Shown: piece by piece, positions 56,351 to 64,000 of the stretch | How the letters are laid out: every line of letters begins with the position of its first letter | Position numbering within the stretch: position 1 is the first letter of the stretch | Position numbers and translations under genes: made by a program | The notes under the pieces: generated by a model | Database searches by the model: none | The model's input: the letters and a program-made list of their open reading frames with translations, nothing else | Told to the model about the DNA's origin: nothing | Origin: CAWFPR01 sp963817635 | GTDB lineage: Bacteria > Acidobacteriota > Vicinamibacteria > Vicinamibacterales > 2-12-FULL-66-21 | DNA: 64,000 nucleotides | Direction of reading: 5' to 3' | NCBI GenBank assembly: GCA_963817635.1 | Contig: CAWFPR010000027.1 | Coordinates: forward strand, 130,685-194,684

Positions 56351-57607
56351 CTAGCTGAGTATGCCGGACGCGAACATCGCACCAAGATCAGGCTCGCCAC
56401 GCTTCCAGTCGCGCAAAGCAGGGTGCTCGTCGCCTGAGACGATGTCCGTGGCTCCGGATTCGTCCTTGCCGAAGCACAGCACGTCGTGCAGGTCAACCAT
56501 GTTCAGCGCGATTGCGCTGTGAGTCGCAAGGAGAACCTGGCCCGAGTACATCGAGGATAACGATTGAACGACAGTCTCAATGGCACGCGGATGAATTCCG
56601 TTCTCCGGCTCCTCAATCAGAAACGTCCCCGTCAGATCTGAGAGATATGCTGGAATCGTCAGCGCCAGCAATCGCAGGCTGCCATCCGACACGAGCCAGG
56701 AGGGCACGCGAGCCCCGTTTGTGTACGTCAACACTAGGTAACGGTGGCGATCCTCTTCACGTTCGACAGTCTCGATATCGCGAACGTCCGGAAGGGCTGT
56801 TCTCACGTGTTCCAGCCAGCGCCGAAACGCGCCTGGGTTCTTGCGGAGGCCATCAACCACCCATGGAAGATTGGCGCCATCGGGTAGAAACTGCACACCC
56901 ACGCCCGGTGGACTGGGTCGCCGAATGGCCAACCCGTTGAGGGCAAAAGTCTGAACGCCTTTTTCCAACAATCCCTGAAACCACGTGCTGACGGGAAAGC
57001 TCTCCACATCCGCCGGCACGTTCGCGAGTGCTGACTTGCCCCGGCCTAGCCGGAACGACGGCATGTAGGATTTCTTGCCTTCGGTGTAGTAGTTGTCATT
57101 GCCACCAGCCTTCTTCGTGATCGCGGCCTTTCTGCGTTTGCTCGACGCGACCAGAAGGGACTCGGGCAGCTGCGGAGGACGCGGGAACTCCAAGCGAGGT
57201 TGCGTTGGCTTCCGCCCCTCCTCGAAAAGCCAGAGTGTCTCATGGTCCAGTCCGACCTGCTCCGACGAGTTCCCCAAACCAACCTGGATCTGGTAGCGAA
57301 CGTGCGAGAACCTCTGCTTATCCTCCGACATCGCTTTTCGGATATCACCCGGAATCCTCGCTTCTAGGGCGAGCTGAAAGTCGGCCCCCTGTTCCAGCCA
57401 CAGCAATTTTCGATAGTTGAAGCTTCGATCAAAGACGGTCTTGCGGACCTCGCCACGGTTTCTCACGAGATCCCCGAGAAACGCAATGACGTCCAGGAAA
57501 GTCGATTTGCCGCTTCCGTTCGGGCCGACAAGCGCCCGGAACGGTCCGACCTCTTGGTCGATGGCCTTCAGACAGCGGAATCTCCGAGCCTCAACGCGAG
57601 TAAACAT
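56351..57607 (-). CDS. AAA family ATPase (OLD/RecF-like, SMC-type)
   Basis: This 418-residue ATPase has the N-terminal strand FTRVEARRFRCLKAID, Walker A GPNGSGKST (28-36), a signature-like region LVSDGSLRLLALTIPAYL, Walker B TFLIEEPENGIHP and the switch His in LLATHSAIALN. It is typical of the AAA_21/AAA_15 ATPases of OLD, Septu, PARIS and similar defence systems. ATG 57607 is chosen because the domain starts there. The TOPRIM-like gene follows at once. GC is visibly lower (about 55-58% by eye) than flanking genes, and a decayed permease borders it, so the pair looks like a recent insertion. Confidence 0.85.
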   Translation of the reverse strand: MFTRVEARRFRCLKAIDQEVGPFRALVGPNGSGKSTFLDVIAFLGDLVRNRGEVRKTVFDRSFNYRKLLWLEQGADFQLALEARIPGDIRKAMSEDKQRFSHVRYQIQVGLGNSSEQVGLDHETLWLFEEGRKPTQPRLEFPRPPQLPESLLVASSKRRKAAITKKAGGNDNYYTEGKKSYMPSFRLGRGKSALANVPADVESFPVSTWFQGLLEKGVQTFALNGLAIRRPSPPGVGVQFLPDGANLPWVVDGLRKNPGAFRRWLEHVRTALPDVRDIETVEREEDRHRYLVLTYTNGARVPSWLVSDGSLRLLALTIPAYLSDLTGTFLIEEPENGIHPRAIETVVQSLSSMYSGQVLLATHSAIALNMVDLHDVLCFGKDESGATDIVSGDEHPALRDWKRGEPDLGAMFASGILS

Positions 57608-57687
57608 GTGTCTGTGCAGGGCTCCCTCGGGGATTATAGTCGCCGGTTCGACCGCCGCGACCTCCGTATCGTCAGCGCCGGGGCCGC

Positions 57688-58389
57688 TCAGACCAGGACT
57701 GGTGCGAATCGCACGCCCATCGTGCCGGTCTGGGCAAGGGTGGGCCGCAGGCTGAGTGGCTGTCGATCGGGCCGGCCAGAGTGTACGATGACGACCAGCG
57801 ACGACGCCAGCGCGCAAAAGCCGATCACGCGAGCATCGAGGGCAGGCATCTTGGGGATCGCATACATGGGCATCAGCGCGCGCGTCACGCCGAGAAGGAC
57901 CCCGGGGTCTCCACCGAAGGCGCGCTGCCACAGGCCGAAGGTGATCAGCGCCGCCTGCACCGGCCCTCGCGGTCCGAAGTGTTCGGCACGGAACCCGCCG
58001 ATGAGCGGCCGTTGGCCGAGCACGTCGAGAAACCGGGCGTCCACGAGCGCCAGTTCCACCGGGTCGTCGCCGAGCGTCAGTTCAACGCCGCTTGTGTTGA
58101 AGCCCGAGAAAACCGCGTCAGGCACGGCCTCGCGCCACGCCTGAAGATGCGCCGGCGACACCGTTCTCAGAGCGCGGCTGGTCCCGCCGGCCGCGGCGAC
58201 GTCGGGCGACAGTCCGAAGATCTCGCTCACCCGGGGATACGGCAGCGGCTTGAAGAGCACGCCGTCCACCACGGCGAAGACTGTCGTCGCCAGTGCCATG
58301 CCAAGAGCAATGACGCCGACGACGGTGATGGCGTACCAAGGCGTACGGCGGAGCGATCGGAACGCGTGCCGCAGATCGGAGGTGTGCAT
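57688..58389 (-). pseudogene. Decayed ADOP permease fragment with internal deletion
   Basis: The first 150 residues are a normal MacB/ADOP N-terminus (SDLRHAFRSLRRTPWYAITVV, VFAVVDGVLFKPLPYP). Near 57915 the sequence jumps to a segment from much later in the permease (MPALDARVIGFCALASSLVV) and then degenerates. Most of the periplasmic domain and all later helices are missing, against a usual length above 800. It lies between the VWFA gene (9 bp away) and the ATPase module and is probably a remnant left by the insertion or deletion that brought in that module. Confidence 0.7.
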
Positions 58390-58398
58390 GGCCCGGAT

Positions 58399-59358
58399 CT
58401 ATCCCTTCGGCGCGACGTAGCTTTTTCGCGCGCGCGCCTTCATGCCGCCCTGCGAGAGCTTCACGCTGATGTCGTGCACCTTGCCGTCCCGCTTCGGCGG
58501 CGCGAAGGCGAGCAGGTACTGCGTGTGCAACTCGTCGGCGACTGCCGCGAAGGCCTCGCCGAGATCCTGACCGAATCTGATCTCCGTGTAGCCGCCGCCG
58601 GTCTCCTCCGCCACGCGGGCGAGTCCGGGATCGGGCAGGTCGGCCAGCATCATCGCGCGCAGGCCGCCGGCGCCAATGCCCGGCTGCATCGGCCGCGCGC
58701 CGCGGCTTCGCATCCCCACCGCGTAGACCATCACATCGTCTTTTCGCGCGCGGTCGATCACGTCCGCCTGGCTGGAGGCGTGCTGGCGGAAGCTCAACGG
58801 CCCGGTATCCTTGCCGTCGCTCAGCACGAGGATCACTTTGCGGCGGTCGTCCTCCTTGTCAAACGTGTCCATCGCCTCGTCTATCCCGCGCCAGAGCGGT
58901 GTCGGCGCATCAGGCGCGATCTGGTCCGGCACCGCCGCGGCCAGTTCGTCGGGGTCGCGCGTGAACGCCGGACTGATGGTGACCTCGTGCCCGAACGATC
59001 CGACGCGCATGCCGTCATCGGGCCGAAGCCGTGTAATGAGCTGCGCAGCGGCCCCACGCAGCAGCGGCAGGTTGCCTTCCATGCTGCCGGAGACGTCCAG
59101 CATGACGACGAGCCGGATGGGCTGGGGCGTGTTGTCGAAGTGCGTGATCGCCTGAGGCTTGCCCTCGTCGCGGATCTCGAAGTTGTCCTGTGTAAGGTCC
59201 GTGACGAGGCGGCCGTCGCGGTCCGTGACGGTGACGAACACACGGACGGCCTCGCTGCCGGCGCGGAAGACGGGCTGCTGCTGCGCGACGACCTGGGGTC
59301 CGCCGAACAGGAAGGCCGCCAGCATCCCGCAGGCGAGAAAGCGTGTCGCGCGCGTCAT
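58399..59358 (-). CDS. VWFA-domain secreted protein with intact MIDAS
   Basis: This 319-residue protein has a signal peptide (FLACGMLAAFLFGGPQVVAQ) and the acidobacterial N-terminal domain (VRVFVTVTDRDGRLV, LTQDNFEIRDEGK). Its VWFA core has a complete metal motif, VVMLDVSGSMEG, plus later Thr and Asp positions (APTPLWRG, LVLSDGKD). It ends with HTQYLLAFAPPKRDGK and a basic tail. Unlike the two other VWFA proteins of the window it should bind metal. It is upstream of the permease remnant and downstream of a heptamer array. Confidence 0.9.
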   Translation of the reverse strand: MTRATRFLACGMLAAFLFGGPQVVAQQQPVFRAGSEAVRVFVTVTDRDGRLVTDLTQDNFEIRDEGKPQAITHFDNTPQPIRLVVMLDVSGSMEGNLPLLRGAAAQLITRLRPDDGMRVGSFGHEVTISPAFTRDPDELAAAVPDQIAPDAPTPLWRGIDEAMDTFDKEDDRRKVILVLSDGKDTGPLSFRQHASSQADVIDRARKDDVMVYAVGMRSRGARPMQPGIGAGGLRAMMLADLPDPGLARVAEETGGGYTEIRFGQDLGEAFAAVADELHTQYLLAFAPPKRDGKVHDISVKLSQGGMKARARKSYVAPKG

Positions 59359-59379
59359 GCTCTCACTTTACGCCAGTTC

Positions 59380-59479
59380 GAACCCTGAACCCTGAGCCCT
59401 GAGCCCTGCGCCCTGCGCCCTGAGCCCTGAGCCCTGAGCCTTGAGCCCTGAGCCCCCTGAGCCTTGAGCCCTGAGCCCT
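59380..59479. repeat. Degenerate 7-bp tandem array (GAGCCCT type)
   Basis: About fourteen units (GAACCCT, GAGCCCT, GCGCCCT, GAGCCTT) with one 2-bp interruption fill the gap between the asparaginase and VWFA genes. The last unit overlaps the asparaginase stop codon. Confidence 0.9.
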
Positions 59480-60607
59480 ACTCCTCCGGCGCGCCGGCCA
59501 GCAGCGGCTCGAGTTCCGGCGCTTGCGCGCCATTCTCCGTGCACACGGCGAACTTCGTTTCGCCGGCGTGATACATCGCCACGCCCGCGTACTCGCCGCG
59601 CTTGTTGAGCACGAAGAACCGCACGTTGAAGTTCGGGTTCCCCTTCGAATTGAGGAGGCGGCGCTCGATCGTGTTCGCCTTGATCCGCTGGAGCGCGGCC
59701 ATGCCGGCGTCCTTCGGCGACATGCCGCGCCGCATCGACTCGACGACCAGGAACGACGAGAGGTTGTAGAGATTCGCCTCGCCGCGCCCGGTGGACCCGC
59801 GGCGCCAATCTCGTTGTCCACGTAGAGCCCGGCGCCGAGGATCGGCGAATCGCCGGTGCGGCCGGGAATCTTCCACGCGAGACCGCTCGTCGTCGTCACG
59901 CCGCAGATGTCGCCGTTCGGTCCGATGCCGTCGCAGTTGATCGTGCCCCAGAAGCTGCCCTCGCGGATCAGGCCGTCGCGCACCATCGACAGGCCTGCCT
60001 CGAGGCCGGGATCGCGTTCGTGCTTCGGGATGGCGGTTCTGCCGGGACCGTTGGGATCGAGATAGTGCTCGGGATCGACCCGGCGCTTCCACTCCAGCCA
60101 GAGCTTGCGCGACTCCGGCGTGTTCAGATCGTCTTCGATCTTGAAGCCCATCGCACGGGCGAACGCCGTGGCGCCCGCGCCGGCGAGCAGGTGATGGTCG
60201 GTGTTCTCCATCACCGCCTGCGCGACGAGCGACGGCGTGCGAACGCCTTCGATGCACGCGACGGCGCCGGCCCGCTTCTTCGGGCCGTGCATGCACGAGG
60301 CGTCGAGCTGCACGACACCGTCGGCGTTCGGCAGCGCGCCGTAGCCGATGCCGTTCTCGAGCGGATCGTTCTCGGGGATGTTGACGCCGGCAATCAGGGC
60401 GTCGAGCACGTCCTTGCCCTCGGTGATGAGGCGGAAGGCGCGCGAGACCGCGTTTTCCGTGCCGCCGTTCGTGAACTCCCACCCGGAGTAGTCTGAAATC
60501 ACGACGGGGCGCACGGTGCGCTGGACGAGGATGTCGGCCGAGCGCGCCACCGATGGCGTAGCCGCCACCAGCGCGGCGCTCTTCACGAAGTCGCGTCGGG
60601 TAATCAT
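59478..60607 (-). CDS. Tat-exported N4-(beta-N-acetylglucosaminyl)-L-asparaginase-type enzyme, frameshifted
   Basis: This Ntn-hydrolase of about 376 residues belongs to the glycosylasparaginase/isoaspartyl peptidase family, self-cleaving before a Thr to give two subunits. The Tat signal is TRRDFVKSAALVAATP. The likely cleavage Thr is in GDICGVTTTSGLAWKIPGR, and GRTGDSPILGAG is the conserved glycine segment. The frame breaks near 59797 and the corrected C-terminus (NIGAAG..., FAVCTENGAQAPELEPLL) ends at 59478. A perfect TATAAT lies 9 nt before ATG 60607. The enzyme would degrade glycoasparagine or isoaspartyl peptides in the periplasm. Confidence 0.9.
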
Positions 60608-60616
60608 GGCGACGTG

Positions 60617-60622
60617 ATTATA
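60617..60622 (-). promoter_or_regulatory. Consensus -10 box (TATAAT) of the asparaginase gene
   Basis: TATAAT on the minus strand ends 9 nt before the start codon with no SD between, the clearest leaderless-type promoter in the window. Confidence 0.5.
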
Positions 60623-60637
60623 CGCGCCGCCGCGGTG

Positions 60638-60665
60638 GGCGCTCGGCGTTCGGCGCTCGGCGCTG
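60638..60665. repeat. Four-unit 7-bp tandem array (GGCGCTC type)
   Basis: GGCGCTC, GGCGTTC, GGCGCTC and GGCGCTG lie in the divergent region between the asparaginase and antitoxin genes. Confidence 0.75.
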
Positions 60666-60679
60666 GTCCACCCAAATGG

Positions 60680-60692
60680 TGTACAATGTACA
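60680..60692. promoter_or_regulatory. Antitoxin operator overlapping its -10 box
   Basis: TGTACAATGTACA is a symmetric pair of TGTACA half sites and contains TACAAT (60682-60687), a -10-like hexamer 9 nt before ATG 60697. The layout fits autorepression by a Phd-type antitoxin. Confidence 0.55.
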
Positions 60693-60696
60693 AGTC

Positions 60697-60948
60697 ATGT
60701 CTCATATGAAGGTCGCGGAGGCCCGGGCGCGGTTTGGCGAGTTGCTCGACCAGGCGGAGCAGGGCCACGAGGTCGTGATCGACAGGAAAGGCGTGCGGTT
60801 CAGGCTCGTGGCCGAAGCGGCCAAAGCCAGCAGCCAGCCCGGGCCGGCCTTGTTCGACTTCGTGGATCCGGCCGTCATGGATGGGCAGTGGACCTGGAAA
60901 GCGGGCAAAACCGGGTCGGTATTCTCCGCGCGGCGGAAGCGGCGGTGA
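60697..60948 (+). CDS. Phd/YefM-family antitoxin
   Basis: This 83-residue antitoxin has the family start MKVAEARARFGELLDQAEQGHEVVI in essence (ATG 60697 or 60706), followed by a DNA-binding fold and a toxin-binding tail (FDFVDPAVMDGQWTW and the basic end SARRKRR). It neutralises the PIN toxin encoded next and, with it, represses the promoter. The stop TGA overlaps the toxin GTG start (60945-60948), so translation is coupled. Confidence 0.9.
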   Translation: MSHMKVAEARARFGELLDQAEQGHEVVIDRKGVRFRLVAEAAKASSQPGPALFDFVDPAVMDGQWTWKAGKTGSVFSARRKRR

Positions 60949-61313
60949 TCCTGCTCGACACGCACGCCGTGATCTGGATCGCGCAGGGGCACCGGCGCGT
61001 GCGCGATCTGGCGCGCCTGCCCCGGCTCTTCATCTCACCCGCCAGCGTGCTCGAAATCCAGTTCCTCGCCGAGGCGGGACGCCTGCGCCTGGCCCCTGGC
61101 CGGTCATCCGCGGATCTCGCGCGTGACGGGCGCTGGCAACTCGACGATCCGCCGGCGGCCGGCTGGTTCGCCGCCGCCTGCGAGTTCACCTGGACGCGCG
61201 ACCCCTTCGATCGGCTGCTCGCCGGCCACGCACGGTTGCGCGGGTGGAAGCTCGCGACAGCGGACGAGCGGCTGCTGGAACGCCTCGCCCCGTCAGACGT
61301 CCGCCCGATCTGA
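60945..61313 (+). CDS. vapC: VapC-type PIN-domain ribonuclease toxin
   Basis: This 122-residue PIN-domain toxin carries the acidic metal-binding residues in ILLDTHAVIWI (Asp), SPASVLEIQFL (Glu) and TWTRDPFDRLLAG (Asp, Asp), and ends DERLLERLAPSDV. VapC toxins cut tRNA or rRNA. The GTG start overlaps the antitoxin stop. All catalytic residues are present, so the module is probably functional. It converges on the S1-domain gene. Confidence 0.92.
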   Translation: MILLDTHAVIWIAQGHRRVRDLARLPRLFISPASVLEIQFLAEAGRLRLAPGRSSADLARDGRWQLDDPPAAGWFAAACEFTWTRDPFDRLLAGHARLRGWKLATADERLLERLAPSDVRPI

Positions 61314-61347
61314 GGCGTCGGCCTGGTTCGTCGTCAGCCCCGCGGCC

Positions 61348-62534
61348 TCACTTCCTCCGTGGCTCGAGCGCGCCGCGAAGCTTGTCGGCGAGCGAGCCGA
61401 AGCCCGTAGCCGGTTCGAGATGCTCGTGGTCGGCGGCATCCGACTCGCCGGACGACGCGGAGGCTACCGCGCGGGCGCGCGACGATCCCTCGGGCGCGAG
61501 CGCGACGCCGATCCGCTTCTTGTCGAAATCGACGCTGAGGATCTCGAACGCGCCGCTCGTTCCGGCCTGGACCTCCTTCGACCATGCGTCGGATCGCCCG
61601 CCGGCCGCAAACGTCGAGACGTGCGCCAGCGCCTCGACGCCCGGCTCGAACTCGACGAACGCGCCGAAGTCCGCCAGGCGCGTGACCCGTCCCCTGCGCA
61701 CCTGCCCGACCTTGTAGGTGTCCGGCACCTTCACCCACGGATCGTCGGTGAGCTGCTTCAGTCCGAGCGAGATCTTCTGCTTCTCGCCGTCCACGCGCAG
61801 GACCTTGACGGTGATCTCCTCGCCGACCTTCAGCAGGTTCGACGGATCCGATACGCGGGACCATCCCATCTCCGACACGTGCAGCAGGCCCTGCACGCCG
61901 GCCCCGAGATCGACGAACGCCCCGAAGTCGCGCACGGATGCGATGCGGCCCGTCAGCACGGCGTCCGGAACAATCGACTCGCGCAGCGCGGCGGCGTGCT
62001 CGCGCTGCTCGTCCTCGAGCAGGGCGCGCCGGGAGACGATCAGGTTCTTCCCGCCTTCCTTGTATTCCGTGATCCGGAACGCGTACACCTTGCCCACGTG
62101 CGCCGACGGCTCCGTCCGGACGATGTCGATCTGCGAGAACGGACAGAAGGCTCGCTGGCGCGCAATGCGCACTTCGTAGCCCCCTTTGACCTCGCCTTCG
62201 ACCTTGCCTTCCACCGGCAAACCGGAGTGGAAGGCGTCCTCGAGCTGCCGGGCGGTCGCGGCTCCGCGCGCGAGCTTGCGGGAGAGCACCAGTCCGCCCG
62301 CGGTCGAGACGACGATCGCCTGGATGCGGTCTCCCACCGCCACTTCGAGTGCGCCGTCGCCGTCTCTCAGTTCGCCGATATCGATCGCGGCCTCCCCCTT
62401 GCCGCCGACGTTGACGAACGCCACTTCCGGACCGATCGCGACGATCGTGCCTTCGATCGTCTGTCCCTCTCGAAACGCTTCGCCTTCAGCGAAGCCTCGA
62501 ACATTGCGGCGAAATCTTCGTCCTGCTCGCTCAC
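61348..62534 (-). CDS. S1-domain RNA-binding protein (RpsA-like), frameshifted near the start
   Basis: This protein of about 396 residues starts at GTG 62534 after GAGGAG. The N-terminus SEQDEDFAAMFEASLKAKRF is typical of S1-family proteins. The frame shifts near 62472 (one base missing), after which GQTIEGTIVAIGPEVAFVNV begins the first of about four S1 repeats. The third and fourth show VLTGRIASVRDFGAFVDLG and RRGRVTRLADFGAFVEFE. It is shorter than ribosomal protein S1 of proteobacteria (six repeats) and may be an S1 variant or translation accessory factor. It is divergent from rsmH. Confidence 0.88.
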
Positions 62535-62621
62535 CTTGCGCTCCTCGGGCTCGTTGACGTGTACCCGATTGATTATACGGGGACGCCGCGCCGGACCGCG
62601 TGCGCTATCATTCTGCTTCCC

Positions 62622-63551
62622 ATGGCCTTCGTTTCCGACAGGACGCCAGCCGACGTGCATCGGCCGATCATGGTGGATGAGGTGCTCCGATGCCTCCGGC
62701 CGGCGCCCGGCGAGGTCGCGGTGGACTGTACGCTCGGCAGCGGCGGACATGCGCGGGCCATCCTGGAGCGCGTGCAGCCCGGCGGCCGGCTGATTGGCCT
62801 CGACGTTGACCCGCTCGAGCTGCCGCGCGCCGAGACCCGCCTGCGAGCCGAAGGGTTCAGTGCACCCACGTTCGTGGCGCGGCAGCACACCTTCGCGGAA
62901 CTGCCGCAGGTCCTTGCCGCGGAAGGCCTCGCGGCCGCGGACATCATCGTGGCGGATCTCGGCGTATCCTCGATGCAGCGCGACAGCCCCGATCGCGGCT
63001 TCAGTTACAAAGTGCCCGGCCCGCTCGACATGCGGATGGACCCGTCGGCCGGCGAGTCCGCGTCGGAACTCATCGCGAAGCTCGACGTCGAGACGCTCGC
63101 GGCGATCCTCACGGAAAACGCCGACGAGCCGCACGCCAGGCTGATCGCGGACCTGCTCAAGCAGTCGCCAGCTGTCACGACGCACGCGGTCGAGCGCGCC
63201 GTCCGCACGGGCCTCCACCGCGCAGTCCCGCACCTGACGAAGAGCGACGTCAAGAACTCGGTCCGCCGCACGTTTCAGGCGCTGCGGATCGCGGTCAACG
63301 ACGAATTCGGCGCACTCGAGGCGCTGCTGCGATCGCTGCCGCGGTGCCTGGCGCCCGGCGGCCGCGTCGCCGTGCTGACCTTCCACTCAGGAGAGGATCG
63401 ACGCGTGAAGAAGGCCTTCCAGGCGGGACATCGGACGGGCATCTATGCCTCGATCGCCAGGCAGGTGATCCGCTCCGGGAAGATCGAGACCTTCGCGAAC
63501 CGGCGCGCCTCGGCCGCGAAATTGCGCTGGGCAGTACGCGCGTCGGACTGA
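62622..63551 (+). CDS. rsmH: 16S rRNA (cytosine1402-N4)-methyltransferase
   Basis: This 309-residue methyltransferase modifies C1402 of 16S rRNA in the ribosomal P site using S-adenosylmethionine. Diagnostic segments are HRPIMVDEVL, the SAM motif VDCTLGSGGHA, IIVADLGVSSMQRDSPDRGFSY, DMRMDPSAGESA, NSVRRTFQALRIAVNDE and LTFHSGEDRRVKKAF. ATG 62622 is chosen because the upstream in-frame residues lack similarity and TATCAT lies 10 nt before it. The gene normally sits in the dcw cluster beside mraZ and ftsL; here its neighbours are an S1-domain gene and an AlkZ-related gene. Confidence 0.93.
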   Translation: MAFVSDRTPADVHRPIMVDEVLRCLRPAPGEVAVDCTLGSGGHARAILERVQPGGRLIGLDVDPLELPRAETRLRAEGFSAPTFVARQHTFAELPQVLAAEGLAAADIIVADLGVSSMQRDSPDRGFSYKVPGPLDMRMDPSAGESASELIAKLDVETLAAILTENADEPHARLIADLLKQSPAVTTHAVERAVRTGLHRAVPHLTKSDVKNSVRRTFQALRIAVNDEFGALEALLRSLPRCLAPGGRVAVLTFHSGEDRRVKKAFQAGHRTGIYASIARQVIRSGKIETFANRRASAAKLRWAVRASD

Positions 63552-63556
63552 ACGAC

Positions 63557-64000
63557 ATGCGTCCGCAGATTCCGCTCGAGATCGAGGAGTACCGCGACGA
63601 GCGCTGGTGCCGCGAGGGCACGCGGCAGGTCGAGACCGCCTTCGACGCGGAGCGCTTCATCGAGCAGGTCGGCTTCGCCGCCTGCCTCACCGACTCGCGG
63701 CGGCCTGGTCCGTCGCTGTACGTGGCGGTCTGCGGCCGGCGCGATGCCGTCATGCCGCGCAACGTGCAGAAGGATCCCGAAGCGTCGCTCGCGTGGGTCC
63801 TGAAGGACGAGATCATCGCCCGCGCCAGGGTCTATTACGCCAAGCTCGCCCGCGGCAAGGCGATGTTCCTCGCGCCGCGCATGATCCCGTACTTCCATGC
63901 CGCGTGGGGCATGCGCCGTTCGGACGAGGCCTACCGGCTGAGCCGCAACGCGCGCGCCATCCTGCGCGTGCTTCGCCGCGAGTGGGAGATGAGCACGGCG
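63557..64000 (+). CDS. AlkZ-related (DNA glycosylase-like) protein, cut by the window end
   Basis: The first 148 residues are present and the frame is open at the window edge. The segments VETAFDAERFIEQVGFAACL, AVCGRRDAVMPRNVQKDPE, ASLAWVLKDEIIARARVYYAK and APRMIPYFHAAWG resemble proteins annotated as AlkZ-related, a winged-helix group that includes glycosylases that unhook DNA crosslinks. ATG 63557 is 5 bp after the rsmH stop, so the two are probably co-transcribed. Without the C-terminus the assignment stays moderate. Confidence 0.55.
   Translation, partial: MRPQIPLEIEEYRDERWCREGTRQVETAFDAERFIEQVGFAACLTDSRRPGPSLYVAVCGRRDAVMPRNVQKDPEASLAWVLKDEIIARARVYYAKLARGKAMFLAPRMIPYFHAAWGMRRSDEAYRLSRNARAILRVLRREWEMSTA

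Noticed and set aside
59380..59479. Array considered as a CRISPR
   Set aside because: Units are 7 bp without spacers and no cas genes are present; the same holds for the other arrays.

Overview
The window is 64 kb of high-GC DNA (roughly 67-68% by eye) with no rRNA, tRNA or CRISPR array. The gene families point to Acidobacteriota, probably class Vicinamibacteria. The markers are three VWFA proteins of the acidobacterial type, MacB/FtsX permeases of the ADOP type (one behind a PadR regulator), an Oar-like TonB-dependent receptor, a CBM9-DUF5916 outer-membrane protein and many secreted peptidases. This assignment rests on family content only.

About 25 single-base frameshifts interrupt otherwise intact conserved genes, mostly at short homopolymers. 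I read them as residual indel errors of a long-read assembly, and I annotate each affected gene across its full span with the break positions.

Region 1 (1-15.4 kb) is the most unusual part. It is dense in proteases and caspase-like proteins. A phage-tail-sheath-like protein faces a minus-strand operon of an I9-propeptide-like small protein, a subtilase with a long Lys/Glu tail, an unknown protein and an ATP-grasp enzyme. From the same divergent region a plus-strand pair runs the other way: an alpha/beta hydrolase overlapping a C25/CHAT-like cysteine peptidase. Converging on this pair is a second minus-strand operon: caspase, unknown protein, a 1472-residue alpha/beta-hydrolase-CHAT fusion, and DUF5995. 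Together these carry one serine-peptidase, three clan-CD cysteine-peptidase and two alpha/beta-hydrolase catalytic modules next to a contractile-tail component. This is my candidate for a poorly described conflict, injection or programmed-death system.

Region 2 (15.6-34 kb) is secreted and envelope metabolism: a cyclooxygenase-like haem peroxidase, a broken O-mannosyltransferase-like remnant, prolyl oligopeptidase, a VWFA protein, PadR with two divergent ADOP permeases, a rhodanese, an SGNH hydrolase and an M14 carboxypeptidase. Region 3 (34-46.3 kb) holds a DUF5916 protein, DinB, two metallo-beta-lactamase-fold proteins, two PQQ-propeller proteins (one fused to an apparently dead esterase), an AraC regulator, a PEGA protein and an orphan MacA adaptor. 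Region 4 (46.3-54.2 kb) is an OmpR-type two-component system followed by a TonB receptor with RGG-rich inserts and a VWFA protein. Region 5 (54.3-64 kb) holds a SEC-C protein, a nitrilase-family amidase, a lower-GC AAA-ATPase/TOPRIM-like pair that looks like a defence module, a decayed permease, a VWFA protein, a Tat-exported asparaginase, a VapBC pair, an S1-domain protein, RsmH and the start of an AlkZ-related gene.

Two features recur across the whole window. Intergenic gaps carry short arrays of unrelated degenerate repeats that all have a 7-bp period. Many genes have a TAnnnT -10 hexamer only 5-10 nt before the start codon and no Shine-Dalgarno, which suggests leaderless transcripts.
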